Part shown: piece by piece, positions 37,505 through 47,120 of the stretch
Layout: each line of letters begins with the position of its first letter
Position numbering within the stretch: position 1 is the stretch's first letter
Assembly: GCA_905196835.1 (NCBI GenBank)
Contig: CAJJWN010000017.1
Coordinates: forward strand, 1-64,000
Reading direction: 5' to 3'
From: an uncultured Prevotella sp.
GTDB taxonomy: Bacteria > Bacteroidota > Bacteroidia > Bacteroidales > Bacteroidaceae
Length of the DNA stretch: 64,000 nt
The notes under the pieces: generated by a model
Seen by the model: only the letters and a program-made list of their open reading frames with translations
What the model was told of the DNA's origin: nothing
Database searches by the model: none
Translations under genes and position numbers: made by a program

Positions 37505-40042
37505 ATGACAAGTCAATTTTCACCGAAAGTATCGCAGATACTGGCCTTCAGCCGCGAGGAAGCGGCACGGCTGGCCAGCAGGTCGGTAGGTCCGGAGCAC
37601 CTGCTGCTCGGCATACTGCGCGACAAGACCGGCCCCGTACACGAACTATTCGTAAAATCAGACATCAATTTCCAAACCATAAAAGAAGAACTTGAACAAA
37701 AGGTGCGCGAGGAAGACTTTGCGCAACCGCTCCGCACACACGAGCTCGTGCTGAACGAAAAGGCCAGCAACATACTGAAACTGGCCGTGCTCGAAGCGCG
37801 CATACAGGCCACGCAGATGGTTGACGAACAGCACCTGCTGCTCGCCATACTGCACGACCACGTGGACAACGGAGCAAAAGAAGTGCTTGAATTTAACAAT
37901 ATGAACTACGAAGACGCACTGACATATTTCAGGCAGAAAGCCAACACCGTCAGCGACGGCATAGGTATGCCCGACAAGGAGGAAGACGAAGACGACGGTA
38001 TGCTTAGCATCAACGGCAACAACTCGCAGAAGTCGCGCCCCGCAGGCACCGCAACAACACAGCGGCCTACGGGCAAGACGCCCGTACTCGACAACTTCGG
38101 CACCGACCTTACGAAGGCCGCCGCCGAGGGAAAGCTCGACCCCGTAGTGGGACGCGAGCGCGAGATACAACGCGTTACCGAAATACTTTGCCGCCGGAAG
38201 AAGAACAACCCCATACTCATAGGCGAGCCGGGCGTAGGCAAAAGCGCCATAGTGGAAGGCTTGGCGCAGATGATATGCAAGCACCACACGTCGCCCGTGC
38301 TGTTCAACAAGCGCATAATAAGCCTCGACATGACAGCCGTAGTGGCCGGCACTAAGTACCGAGGACAGTTTGAGGAGCGCATACGCGCGCTAATAAAGGA
38401 AATAGAACAGAACCCCGACGTGGTGATTTTCATCGACGAAATACATACGCTCGTGGGCGCAGGCTCCACACCCGGCTCGATGGACGCGGCCAACATACTG
38501 AAGCCCGCGCTGGCACGCGGCACGATACAGTGCATCGGCGCAACGACGCTTGACGAATACCGCAACTCCATCGAGAAGGACGGCGCGCTTGAACGACGCT
38601 TCCAGAAGGTAATAGTAGAGCCTACCACGGCCGAGGAAACCGTAGAAATACTGAACAACATAAAGGAACGCTACGAGTATCACCACCACGTGTCTTACTC
38701 TGACGATGCCATTATGGCGTGTGTCAAACTGACAGACCGTTACGTAACCGACCGTGCTTTCCCCGACAAGGCCATCGACGCCATGGACGAAGTGGGCGCA
38801 CGCGTACATCTGCAACACGCCCAGATGCCGCCTGAAATAGGCGAAAAGGAGAAGGAGATAAGCTACGTGAAGGAGAAAAAGCAGGCCGCCGTAAGGAACC
38901 AGAACTTCGAACTGGCCGCAAGCTACCGCGACAAGCAGACCGAACTGGAGGCCGAACTGAAAGAGCTTCAGCAGAAGTGGGAGAACAACGAGATAGGCCA
39001 GCGCGACGTTATCACCGATAAGGACGTGGCCGACGTTGTGTCGATGATTACCGGCGTGCCTGTACAACGCATGGCTGAAGCCGAGGGTGTGCGCCTGAAA
39101 AACATGGGCGCGGAACTCAAGAAGGCCGTAATAGCGCAGGACAAGGCCATAGAGAAAATGGTGAAAGCCATACAGCGCAACCGCGTAGGGCTGAAAGAGC
39201 CCAACCACCCCATCGGTGCGTTCATGTTCCTCGGCCCTACCGGCGTGGGCAAAACGTACCTGGCAAAGAAGCTGGCCGAATACATGTTCGGCAGCGCGGA
39301 CGCCCTCATCCGCATAGACATGAGCGAATACAGCGAGAGCTTCAACACGTCGCGCCTTATCGGCGCGCCTCCGGGCTACGTAGGTTACGAGGAGGGCGGC
39401 CAGCTGACGGAGCGTGTACGCCGCCATCCCTACTCCATCGTGTTGCTCGACGAAATAGAGAAGGCTCACGGCAACGTGTTCAACATGCTGCTGCAAGTGC
39501 TCGACGAGGGACGCCTTACTGACGGCAACGGCCGCCTAATCGACTTCCGCAACACGGTAATCATCATGACGAGCAACGCCGGTACGCGCCAGCTGAAGGA
39601 GTTTGGGCGCGGCGTGGGTTTCACCGCAGGCGGAAGAATGGGGCTAAGCCTCAACGAGAGCGACAAGGAATATGCGCGTAGCATAATACAGAAGAGCCTG
39701 AGCAAGCAGTTCAGTCCCGAGTTCTTGAACCGTCTGGACGAAATCATAACCTTCGACCAGCTCGACCTTGACGCGATAAAGCAAATCATCAACATAGAGC
39801 TTCGCGGCCTTATAAAGCGCGTAAGCGAACTGGGCTACACACTCGAAATCACCGACAAGGCCAAGGAATTTGTCGCCATGAAGGGCTATGACGTACAGTT
39901 CGGTGCCCGTCCGCTGAAACGTGCCATCCAGACATACATCGAAGACGGCGTATGCGAACTGCTGCTTGACGGAAAACTTAAAGCCGGTGACACCATTACC
40001 GCCGACAAATGTGATGACAAAGAGGAGCTTATATTCAATTAA
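37505..40042 (+). CDS. clpC: ATP-dependent Clp protease ATP-binding subunit ClpC
   Basis: An 845-residue double-AAA+ unfoldase. Order: Clp-N repeat domain (about 1-145), acidic linker, AAA1 with Walker A GEPGVGKS (240-247), UVR-type motif in the middle (region of AAVRNQNFELAASYRDKQ), AAA2 with Walker A GPTGVGKT (near 576), and the D2-small C-terminal domain ending FGARPLKRAIQTYIEDG. The short middle domain and UVR region favour ClpC over ClpB. It unfolds proteins for ClpP. Its stop codon lies inside the left arm of a large palindrome. Confidence 0.94.
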   Translation: MTSQFSPKVSQILAFSREEAARLASRSVGPEHLLLGILRDKTGPVHELFVKSDINFQTIKEELEQKVREEDFAQPLRTHELVLNEKASNILKLAVLEARIQATQMVDEQHLLLAILHDHVDNGAKEVLEFNNMNYEDALTYFRQKANTVSDGIGMPDKEEDEDDGMLSINGNNSQKSRPAGTATTQRPTGKTPVLDNFGTDLTKAAAEGKLDPVVGREREIQRVTEILCRRKKNNPILIGEPGVGKSAIVEGLAQMICKHHTSPVLFNKRIISLDMTAVVAGTKYRGQFEERIRALIKEIEQNPDVVIFIDEIHTLVGAGSTPGSMDAANILKPALARGTIQCIGATTLDEYRNSIEKDGALERRFQKVIVEPTTAEETVEILNNIKERYEYHHHVSYSDDAIMACVKLTDRYVTDRAFPDKAIDAMDEVGARVHLQHAQMPPEIGEKEKEISYVKEKKQAAVRNQNFELAASYRDKQTELEAELKELQQKWENNEIGQRDVITDKDVADVVSMITGVPVQRMAEAEGVRLKNMGAELKKAVIAQDKAIEKMVKAIQRNRVGLKEPNHPIGAFMFLGPTGVGKTYLAKKLAEYMFGSADALIRIDMSEYSESFNTSRLIGAPPGYVGYEEGGQLTERVRRHPYSIVLLDEIEKAHGNVFNMLLQVLDEGRLTDGNGRLIDFRNTVIIMTSNAGTRQLKEFGRGVGFTAGGRMGLSLNESDKEYARSIIQKSLSKQFSPEFLNRLDEIITFDQLDLDAIKQIINIELRGLIKRVSELGYTLEITDKAKEFVAMKGYDVQFGARPLKRAIQTYIEDGVCELLLDGKLKAGDTITADKCDDKEELIFN

Positions 40043-40135
40043 GAGTTAAGAATTAAGAGTTAAGAAAATATGCCTTGCCGGTTAAAACAACCCACAAGGC
40101 ATATTTTCTTAACTCTTAATTCTTAATTCTTAATT
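40037..40135. repeat. Tandem-word palindrome between convergent clpC and DUF5715 genes
   Basis: Arms 40037-40076 and 40096-40135 pair over 40 bases with one mismatch. The outer parts are TTAAGA words and the inner 15 bases (GAAAATATGCCTT side) are unique to this locus yet also perfectly paired. It includes the clpC stop codon and likely acts as a bidirectional terminator. Confidence 0.9.
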
Positions 40136-40141
40136 TACTTC

Positions 40142-40984
40142 TTATCTTGCTGTTATGTGGAAACAGCCCTGCTTTACCTCGTATTTCACATAACAACGAT
40201 TTGCCTCGCGCATGTCACGCAACACCTCGCTAAGCACCCATTTCAGCGTATCGTTGCGCACGGCACGGCGCTCCGGGCCCTCTGACGGACTTACCGTCTT
40301 ATACCGATTATAGCAAATGTCGAAGGTCGTACCGTAAAGATGGCATGAGTTCTCTGTTGCATTGGCGTTGTGCCCACGCAGTTTGGTAACGTCTTTACGG
40401 GTGCGCAGCACGCTCGTAACAATGATTTGATGCAACGGTATGCCTTTTATCTGCAAGCTGTCGTAATACGCACGGCCTATGTCGTTAAGCAATACGGCGG
40501 CACGCGGAACAAGATACGGTATGCTGCTGCTTAACGGGTCAACATGAAAATACGGACTCGCACCTACAAAAACAAGGTCTTTCTTGCGACGTTCCGCCTC
40601 CTCACGGTCCTCAACGGGCTTCACTCCGTGCGCATTGGCGGCAACAAGCTGCACGTCGTTATTGTCAGGAAAAGTGCGGCTGAAACCCGGCACACTGTTT
40701 ATGCGATGCTTTTTCACACCGCCCTTACTATCGAAAAACGAAGTCAAAGGAAATAACGGCGAAAACTCCGACTGCCATTCAACGGCATTCAATGCAGGTT
40801 CCTCGCTTTTTACTTCCGTTTTATTTGCCACCGCTACGCTATCTGCTACAAAGCTGTCTGCCATGGTCTTGTCTTCAGCCACTGACGGAAAAACAAGCCT
40901 TATGAAAGCCAATACCAATACAATAATGGAGAAACCGGTCAAATACCTGTTCTTTGTTATTCTGAATTTATTATGGAAGTACAT
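40142..40984 (-). CDS. DUF5715 family protein, peptidase M15-like
   Basis: A 280-residue protein with one N-terminal transmembrane helix (about residues 15-33) and a periplasmic domain. The segment SCHLYGTTFDI resembles the SxHxxGxAxD zinc-binding motif of M15 D-Ala-D-Ala carboxypeptidases, and the C-terminal CFHI may supply the third ligand. A cell-wall peptidase role is therefore likely but unproved. A promoter element at 41068-41076 overlaps the upstream TTG of the longer frame, so the true start is downstream; I chose the ATG at 40984, although one at 41038 is possible. Confidence 0.72.
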   Translation of the reverse strand: MYFHNKFRITKNRYLTGFSIIVLVLAFIRLVFPSVAEDKTMADSFVADSVAVANKTEVKSEEPALNAVEWQSEFSPLFPLTSFFDSKGGVKKHRINSVPGFSRTFPDNNDVQLVAANAHGVKPVEDREEAERRKKDLVFVGASPYFHVDPLSSSIPYLVPRAAVLLNDIGRAYYDSLQIKGIPLHQIIVTSVLRTRKDVTKLRGHNANATENSCHLYGTTFDICYNRYKTVSPSEGPERRAVRNDTLKWVLSEVLRDMREANRCYVKYEVKQGCFHITAR

Positions 40985-41067
40985 AATTACCTTAAATATT
41001 TTACAGGCAAAATACTGTGACAACGCCCAATGCTCCATGGCCTTTAACAGTATAATGTCTTTTACCT

Positions 41068-41076
41068 GCAAAGGTA
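41068..41076 (-). promoter_or_regulatory. -7 element for the DUF5715 gene
   Basis: TACCTTTGC on the minus strand, 84 bases before the chosen start. It rules out the longest open frame as the coding region. Confidence 0.6.
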
Positions 41077-41140
41077 AGCCTTTTTCGCTTTTAATCCGTC
41101 CAAGAACATAATAAAAATAATAAAATAACTCCCTTTAGGC

Positions 41141-41187
41141 AAAAACAAGAAAAATCCCCACCTCCAAGAGATGGGGATTTTTCTTGT
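41141..41187 (-). terminator. Terminator of the glycogen operon
   Basis: CAAGAAAAATCCCCA and TGGGGATTTTTCTTG are perfect 15-base arms around an 11-base loop, followed on the minus strand by TTTTTGCC. It starts 37 bases after the GH57 stop and points toward the DUF5715 promoter. Confidence 0.88.
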
Positions 41188-41223
41188 TTTACGCTTTTCT
41201 GCAAAGAGAAGTTTGCAATCTTC

Positions 41224-42654
41224 TCACATAACGTTTTGTTCTTTGCTTTCTTTTGCAGGTTTGCTTTCTGCCGTTTTTGCCGTTGAAACCTTTGCGGCAG
41301 GCTTCTTTGTCGTTGTCTTGGCCTTCTCAACCTTAGCCTTCAGTTTGGTTTCGGCAGCCTGCATCTTCTCAACCTTGGCTTTAAGGCGTACAATCTCCTT
41401 GTCCTTCATTTCGATTTCATCGCCTTGGTTCTTTATGGTTGTAAGCAGAGAGTTGAGCTCGTCGTTGTCGATTTCTTCCGGATACAAGGAATTTACCCGG
41501 TTGATGAAGTCGCCAAGAATGTTCATGTAGTTTGTGAACGCATCAAACGGCGAACTGTAAATACCACGGTCAAGACCTACGTTTGACGGTTTTGTTGTCA
41601 TGAAGCGGAAGTTGTTACTTGCCTGCAAATAGTCCCAATCCTGGTTTATCCTTGGATCGTTGGCAATGCGCACACGGTCGGCCACACTGTAAAGCTTGTT
41701 AAAAGCCTCACGCTGCATCGGATTGCCCAACCAGCAACTTACGTCGCGCTCCTCGTCAACCCATGACAATGTGTCGGGCACATCAAGGTTGCCCACACTA
41801 TTCATCTTCAAACAAATCTCTGTCGGGGTTGAGAATGTGATGCCCTTTTCCTTTGCATACATCGGCAGAGCCTTTATGAAGTCAAGGATGTTTGACGACA
41901 GAGGCTGCGCTATACCCAAGGCAGACAATTCCATAAAGATATTTATAACCTGCTCATTATCAGGCAACGACGCAATTCGGTTAATGTAATTGTCAGCAAA
42001 CAAAGGATATCCTTCCCACTCGCTGTTGTTGAAACGCAGGCTGATATCGTCGCTAAGGTCAACATCGCGAAGCAATAACTTGAGATTGGGAGCTATCGCG
42101 CAATTGTAGACATAATGTGGCGACTTCCATCCAAGCACATGTTTTGCGCCCTCGGTCAACATACCCTTGAAGCCCATTGCCGCAGCCTGGCCGCCAATGT
42201 CGTCACTATATATGAGTGAGGAGTTTCTTAATACGGTAGGTTTCTTTCCAAAATACTCCTGCATCTTGGCAGCCTGCTTCTTCACATCGGCAGCAAAAGC
42301 CTCTTCATTAACAAGCGAAGACAGGCCGTGTGAATACGGCTCGGCCAAAAACTCCACGCATCCTGTGTCGTTAAGTTCCTGAAGCTTGGTTATAACTTGC
42401 GGAGCGTGCATTTCCAATTGCTCCAGACCTACACCAGAAATGGAGAACGCCACCTTGAAATATTTGCCATTGCTCTTTATCATTTCAAGGAACGTGTCCA
42501 ATGCCGGCATGTACGAACGTTCGGCGATGTCGCTTATGCTACGCTCGTTTTCATAATCGTCATAATAATAATGGTCAGTACCTATATCAAAGAAACGATA
42601 GCGTTTGAGATGTATTATCTGGTGAATCTCAAAATATAAGCATATTGTTTTCAT
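41224..42654 (-). CDS. Glycoside hydrolase family 57 protein (alpha-amylase-like)
   Basis: A 476-residue protein. The N-terminal YFEIHQIIHLKRYRFFD and the EFLAEPYSHGLSSL segment near residue 110 are typical of the bacterial GH57 alpha-amylase-like group. The last 80 residues are a coiled coil (ending about 430) and a lysine/alanine/threonine-rich tail, an extension common in Bacteroidales. There is no signal peptide, so it probably works on cytoplasmic glycogen. Third gene of an operon with the debranching enzyme and a GT4 protein. Confidence 0.88.
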   Translation of the reverse strand: MKTICLYFEIHQIIHLKRYRFFDIGTDHYYYDDYENERSISDIAERSYMPALDTFLEMIKSNGKYFKVAFSISGVGLEQLEMHAPQVITKLQELNDTGCVEFLAEPYSHGLSSLVNEEAFAADVKKQAAKMQEYFGKKPTVLRNSSLIYSDDIGGQAAAMGFKGMLTEGAKHVLGWKSPHYVYNCAIAPNLKLLLRDVDLSDDISLRFNNSEWEGYPLFADNYINRIASLPDNEQVINIFMELSALGIAQPLSSNILDFIKALPMYAKEKGITFSTPTEICLKMNSVGNLDVPDTLSWVDEERDVSCWLGNPMQREAFNKLYSVADRVRIANDPRINQDWDYLQASNNFRFMTTKPSNVGLDRGIYSSPFDAFTNYMNILGDFINRVNSLYPEEIDNDELNSLLTTIKNQGDEIEMKDKEIVRLKAKVEKMQAAETKLKAKVEKAKTTTKKPAAKVSTAKTAESKPAKESKEQNVM

Positions 42655-42696
42655 TGCTGTTTTCCTTATTTGGTTAATTTATCGATTTAAAGTTAA

Positions 42697-43971
42697 TTAG
42701 TCCCTAAGTCCGAGTGTACGCTCATAAAGTTCACGTATCCACAATCCGACCTTCTCCCATGTAATCTGGTCTACTTCATGCTTGCCTTCAGATTGCAGAT
42801 AGTTGAACAGGCTGTCGTTGTGGCATATTGAATAAATTGCGTCAGCCAAAGCGTGAATGTCCCAATAATCAACTTTTATACAGTTTGTCAATATCTCGGC
42901 GCAACCGCTCTGCTTTGAGATGATTGACGGCGTACCGCACTGCATTGCCTCAAGCGGAGATATACCGAACGGCTCGCTCACAGACGGCATCACGTAAACA
43001 TCAGAATCTTTCAAGCATTCATACACTTGCTTGCCCCTCATGAAACCGGGGAAATGGAAACGGTCTGCAATACCACGCTCTGCGGCAAGATAAATCATCG
43101 CATCCATCATGTCGCCACTTCCTGCCATGCAAAAACGCACATTACGCGTACGGTGAAGCACCATGTTTGCCGCCTCGACAAAATATTCCGGGCCTTTCTG
43201 CATCGTTATGCGGCCAAGGAAAGTTACGACTTTCTCCTTATTGGTATGGTCTGGACGAGGTATGTCCTGCAATTCCTGGCGCAGCGGATAAACAGCATTG
43301 TGCACCGTAAAGCACTTGCGCGGGTCTTGATAATAATGGTTGATTACCGTCTGACGCGTAAGCTCGCTGACGCACATTATGCAGTCGGCGTTGTCCATTC
43401 CGTCCTTTTCTATTGCATAAACAGTGGGGTTGACATTGCCTCGGCTACGGTCAAAGTCTGTTGCATGTACATGTATGCACAACGGTTTGCCGCTTATTTT
43501 CTTGGCATGTATGCCGGCCGGATAAGTCAACCAGTCATGCGCATGAATAATGTCAAACTCCTGCTGACGGGCTACAACACCTGCAACGATTGAATAATTG
43601 TTGATTTCGCTGTGCAACTGGTTGTCAAGGTATTTGCCGGAAAACTCGATGCACCCCAAGTCGTTCACCAACATATAGTTAAAGTCGGCATAAATGTGGT
43701 CGCGCATACTGTAATATGTCTCCGGCGTAGTCATGTTGCCAAGACGTCCTTTCAGATAATCGTAACTTACGTCACGGTAAACGATTGGCACTTCGTTCAT
43801 CGCTATCACGTTCATAAAACTCTTGTCTTCGTCGCCCCATGGTCTCGGAAGACAAAAAGTAATTTCCATGTCGCTCTGCTCCGAAAGGCCTTTTGTTATG
43901 CCGTAACTGGCGGTGCCAAGTCCACCGAGTATGTGAGGAGGAAATTCCCAACCAAACATTAAAACTTTCAT
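42697..43971 (-). CDS. Glycosyltransferase family 4 protein (glycogen-synthase-like)
   Basis: A 424-residue GT-B enzyme. The N-terminal MFGWEFPPHILGGLGTASYG is the glycogen/starch-synthase-like nucleotide-sugar domain start, IIHAHDWLTYPAG follows, and the C-terminal EPFGISPLEAMQCG gives the EX7E motif of retaining GT4 enzymes. Its place between a debranching enzyme and a GH57 protein indicates glycogen synthesis or remodelling. The sugar donor is not shown by the sequence. It is 12 bases from the gene upstream. Confidence 0.88.
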   Translation of the reverse strand: MKVLMFGWEFPPHILGGLGTASYGITKGLSEQSDMEITFCLPRPWGDEDKSFMNVIAMNEVPIVYRDVSYDYLKGRLGNMTTPETYYSMRDHIYADFNYMLVNDLGCIEFSGKYLDNQLHSEINNYSIVAGVVARQQEFDIIHAHDWLTYPAGIHAKKISGKPLCIHVHATDFDRSRGNVNPTVYAIEKDGMDNADCIMCVSELTRQTVINHYYQDPRKCFTVHNAVYPLRQELQDIPRPDHTNKEKVVTFLGRITMQKGPEYFVEAANMVLHRTRNVRFCMAGSGDMMDAMIYLAAERGIADRFHFPGFMRGKQVYECLKDSDVYVMPSVSEPFGISPLEAMQCGTPSIISKQSGCAEILTNCIKVDYWDIHALADAIYSICHNDSLFNYLQSEGKHEVDQITWEKVGLWIRELYERTLGLRD

Positions 43972-43983
43972 ATAGCTCCTCCT

Positions 43984-45927
43984 TTATTTAACATAAGAAT
44001 ATTTTTCAAGTAAGTTCAAGGTTCTCAATATCTCGGCGACATTCATCGCAAAAGAGATTGCACCGCGTGCACGGAATGGAGGATTGCCATCTGACAATTC
44101 CGGTATCGTGCCGAGACAGTTTATCAACATCTCGTCTTCATACCCTACCATCTGGCGCTCAATGAAGCTCAAACGTGTGCGCTTGTAAAGCTTCAGGCAA
44201 GCTTCCATATAGAAACCTCCAAGCCACGGCCATGCCGTACCCTGATGATAAGCGTAATCACGCTGCGGACCTACATACATAGGATTATATCCTCCGCTCT
44301 TCGGAGATAGGGAACGAAGTCCCTTAGGAGTAAGCAACTCGCGCGTACAAACGTCAAGCACGCCCTTCTTCTGGTCTTGTGACAACGGCGAATAGTCGAA
44401 CGCAACGGGGAAAATCATGTTCGGCCTTACGCTCCAGTCCATCATGCTGCCGTCAACATAGTCGAACAGATAACCGTAATCATTGAGGAATGTGGCTACA
44501 AACGACTGCTTGCAAAGCTCTGCACGCTTCTCCCAATCTTCAGCTTTTGCATTGTCTTCCTTCAATGCCGCCAATTTGGCTCCAAACTTCAAGGCGTTGT
44601 ACCATAGGGCATTAAATTCAACGATATATCCGGTTCTCGGTACTACCGGCCGTCCGTTTACAGTTGAGTTCATCCAAGTTACAGGCTTGTCATGCCCATC
44701 TGTGTAAACCAAACCGTTGGCATCGAGTCGCAAATTGGGATGTTTACCGTCAATTATGTAGCAAAGTATGTCTTTGACAAACTCGCCATACATACTCAAG
44801 CACTTGTCATCACCAGCGGCCTTGGCGTATTGCTGTATAGCCCAAATAGCCCAAAGGAATACGTCAGGCTGCTCCATCTCCGTGATTTTCACCGTCAACG
44901 GCTCGCCTTTCATAAACTCGCGCGCACCTCTTTCGGCCGTCTTCATCACAAGTTCAAAATAATCTTGCTCATCAATAGCCAATGTCAAGCCCGGTAGCGA
45001 AATGAACGTGTCGCGTGCACGGCACTTGAACCATGGATAACCTGCCAAGATATAACGCTCGTCCTTGCTCGTCCTGTTGTGAAACTGGTGTGCAGCGTTG
45101 ACAAGGCAATGGAAGAAGTTGTCACGAGGAGCACGGTCTTCAACTTCCTTGTCAAAAAGATGCTTCAGCGTGCTTGTCTTAATGTCTGAAGTAGAAGCGG
45201 CAAACACTATGCTCTCCCCTTTCTTGATGTGCATCTCGAAATATCCGGGAACATACAAATCCTCGTTTGACGCATAGCCGTATTCCTGCTCCTTAGGATA
45301 CTCTATTCCCCTGTACCAGTCAGGCATGAAAACAAACTCATTTGCCTTGCTGAACTGCATGTACAAGTCGGGATAACCGGCATACATACATGTCTTGATG
45401 CCGTTGTCAACCAGATGGTACTCGCGGCTCGCCGTAGCGTTCTCGTGTGTCACCTGCCTTACGCTGCGGAAAGCAAGGAACGGCTTAAATCGCAGGATTG
45501 TCTCACTGTGTGCATCCATCAGCGTGTAGCGTATAAGGATGCGGTTCTCATAATGCTGGAACACCACCTCCTTCTTAAGCAACACGCCGCCCACGCGATA
45601 AACCGTAGTCGGCACCTTGTCGCAATTGAACTCGCGGATATACTTATGCCCTTTGGGGCTGTAATTGTTACCTTGGTACTTGTGCAGTCCAAGGTTGAAC
45701 TCCGCGCCGTGCTGGACTACCGTGACATCCAAAGAGGAAAGCAACACATGGTTGTCTTCGTCCATACCAGGAACGGGCACAACAAGCAGGCCGTGGTATT
45801 TGCTGGTATTGCAATCCACGATTGTCGAGCAAGAATAAGCCCCCGAACGGTTTGTACGCAACAACTCCCTTGAAAGCGATTCCTCCAAGTTTGTCATCAG
45901 AGCCTTTTCAAATTTAAGATAACTCAT
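43984..45927 (-). CDS. Glycogen debranching enzyme (amylo-alpha-1,6-glucosidase)
   Basis: A 647-residue protein. The N-terminal domain (about 1-230) begins with the family's LLRTNRSGAYSCSTIVDCNTSKYHGLLV-type region (LTNG-like), and the C-terminal (alpha/alpha)6 domain includes GYPWFKCRARDTFISLPGL and GPQRDYAYHQGTAWPWLGG, with the acidic residues of this GH133-like family. It removes 1,6-branches from glycogen in the cytoplasm. It opens the three-gene operon and has a perfectly spaced promoter. Confidence 0.92.
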   Translation of the reverse strand: MSYLKFEKALMTNLEESLSRELLRTNRSGAYSCSTIVDCNTSKYHGLLVVPVPGMDEDNHVLLSSLDVTVVQHGAEFNLGLHKYQGNNYSPKGHKYIREFNCDKVPTTVYRVGGVLLKKEVVFQHYENRILIRYTLMDAHSETILRFKPFLAFRSVRQVTHENATASREYHLVDNGIKTCMYAGYPDLYMQFSKANEFVFMPDWYRGIEYPKEQEYGYASNEDLYVPGYFEMHIKKGESIVFAASTSDIKTSTLKHLFDKEVEDRAPRDNFFHCLVNAAHQFHNRTSKDERYILAGYPWFKCRARDTFISLPGLTLAIDEQDYFELVMKTAERGAREFMKGEPLTVKITEMEQPDVFLWAIWAIQQYAKAAGDDKCLSMYGEFVKDILCYIIDGKHPNLRLDANGLVYTDGHDKPVTWMNSTVNGRPVVPRTGYIVEFNALWYNALKFGAKLAALKEDNAKAEDWEKRAELCKQSFVATFLNDYGYLFDYVDGSMMDWSVRPNMIFPVAFDYSPLSQDQKKGVLDVCTRELLTPKGLRSLSPKSGGYNPMYVGPQRDYAYHQGTAWPWLGGFYMEACLKLYKRTRLSFIERQMVGYEDEMLINCLGTIPELSDGNPPFRARGAISFAMNVAEILRTLNLLEKYSYVK

Positions 45928-46010
45928 GGTATAATTTAGAAGATTTAAAGTTTTTCAAATATCAAGGCCACATTGACGTACACACGAACTTTGTACGCCA
46001 AAAGACCTTT

Positions 46011-46041
46011 CAAAGGTAATCAAATTATTTTTTATGACAAA
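46011..46041 (-). promoter_or_regulatory. Promoter of the glycogen operon
   Basis: TTTG (46038-46041), 19 bases, then TACCTTTG (46011-46018) on the minus strand, 84 bases before the debranching enzyme start. Confidence 0.75.
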
Positions 46042-46093
46042 AAAAATATGTGTGTTTTTCGTCTTACAACCATTTAGGCAAAGAAATAGTATA

Positions 46094-46126
46094 AAAAATA
46101 CCAGCACAAAAGATTTGTGCCGGCAT
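46094..46126 (-). terminator. Terminator of the lipid kinase gene
   Basis: On the minus strand TGCCGGCACAAA and TTTGTGCTGGTA form a stem with a three-base loop and are followed by TTTTTTATAC, 13 bases after the stop codon. A second CCGGC hairpin overlaps the stop codon. Confidence 0.85.
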
Positions 46127-46138
46127 AAGCAACCGGCA

Positions 46139-47068
46139 TTACGCCGGTATGATGAAATTGATTACTTCTTGTTCCACCGTTATTTTATATGGACCTACGG
46201 GTGTCTTCATCAGCCTTCCGTCCACACTGACAAGCGCCCTTACAGCCTCATTCACAATCACTTCGCCTGTACGGTACGGATGTACACTATGGTGATTGAG
46301 AAATTTGCCGGTAAAAAGAAGGTAAAAGCCCTCGAACAGCTGCGTCATTTCAGGATGATATACTACGGAGACGTCAAGCAGGCCGTTGTAAGGCACGGCG
46401 TTCGGTGTCTGTCCGTAACCGGAAGCATTGCCTACACAAACGGTCATGACCTTGCGGTCAATGACGTCAGAATTTATTTTTAAAGACATCTTGTAGTCAA
46501 GCCTTTGGAATACCATCAAAGCCAAAGAACCGATAAACGACAATGTTCTTGACCCAAGCACACGGCGAGTCTGCCTGCGCAGATTCATTATGGCAGAAAT
46601 AAGACCAATGTTCACACAGTTGTGGAAATACCTGTGGCACTTCTCACCCTTGGCGTTTACGTACCTGATACACCCCAAATCGATTTTCCTTATGCGGCGT
46701 TCCTTAAGCCATATTACGGTCTGTTCAAGCTCGTTCTCCTTAAAACCCCAATAATGCGCAAAGTCATTCATCACCCCATTGGGTATCAGGCCGAGCGCAA
46801 TTGACTCACGCACATCCTTGCTTGCCGACATGAGACAATTGACGGCATCGTTCAGTGCGGAGTCGCCTCCCACTATCACAATGGTCTTATAACCATTGTC
46901 TATGAACATATTGACAAGCCGCACCACACCTTCCTGCCTCTCGCTCTGCACGAAATCAAAGTCTATTCCGTTGTCACGCAGGCAGCTTTCTATCTTGCCC
47001 CACCGCTTTTTAGCGCCTGTCGCGCCATGCTTCGGGCAATACAGTATTCCCCAACGAGTGTTTGTCAT
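46139..47068 (-). CDS. Diacylglycerol/lipid kinase family protein (YegS-like)
   Basis: A 309-residue DAGK-catalytic-domain protein. The nucleotide site IVGGDSALNDAVNCLM (about residues 65-80) has GGDS in place of the usual GGDGT, and LGLIPNGVMNDFAHYWG replaces the common GTxNDFA. The rest of the family core (VNIGLISAIM; VCVGNASGYG) is present. It probably phosphorylates a lipid head group such as diacylglycerol or a sphingoid base; the altered GGDGT motif makes activity less certain. I chose the ATG at 47068 over a GTG that would overlap miaA. Confidence 0.75.
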   Translation of the reverse strand: MTNTRWGILYCPKHGATGAKKRWGKIESCLRDNGIDFDFVQSERQEGVVRLVNMFIDNGYKTIVIVGGDSALNDAVNCLMSASKDVRESIALGLIPNGVMNDFAHYWGFKENELEQTVIWLKERRIRKIDLGCIRYVNAKGEKCHRYFHNCVNIGLISAIMNLRRQTRRVLGSRTLSFIGSLALMVFQRLDYKMSLKINSDVIDRKVMTVCVGNASGYGQTPNAVPYNGLLDVSVVYHPEMTQLFEGFYLLFTGKFLNHHSVHPYRTGEVIVNEAVRALVSVDGRLMKTPVGPYKITVEQEVINFIIPA

Positions 47069-47120
47069 ATATTCATCTTTTAGTAACGAGCTGCAAGGCA
47101 CGGGCTTACTAACCACCCGT

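Noticed and set aside
38390..39496. A 368-codon minus-strand frame inside clpC
   Set aside because: It is an antisense shadow of a well-conserved AAA+ gene with high G+C at wobble positions.
37505..40042. Assignment of the Clp ATPase as ClpB
   Set aside because: The middle region is short and contains a UVR-type segment instead of the long ClpB coiled coil, so ClpC fits better.
40985..41071. Longer start for the DUF5715 protein
   Set aside because: The first codon is TTG and falls inside the TACCTTTGC promoter element, so the start cannot be on the transcript.
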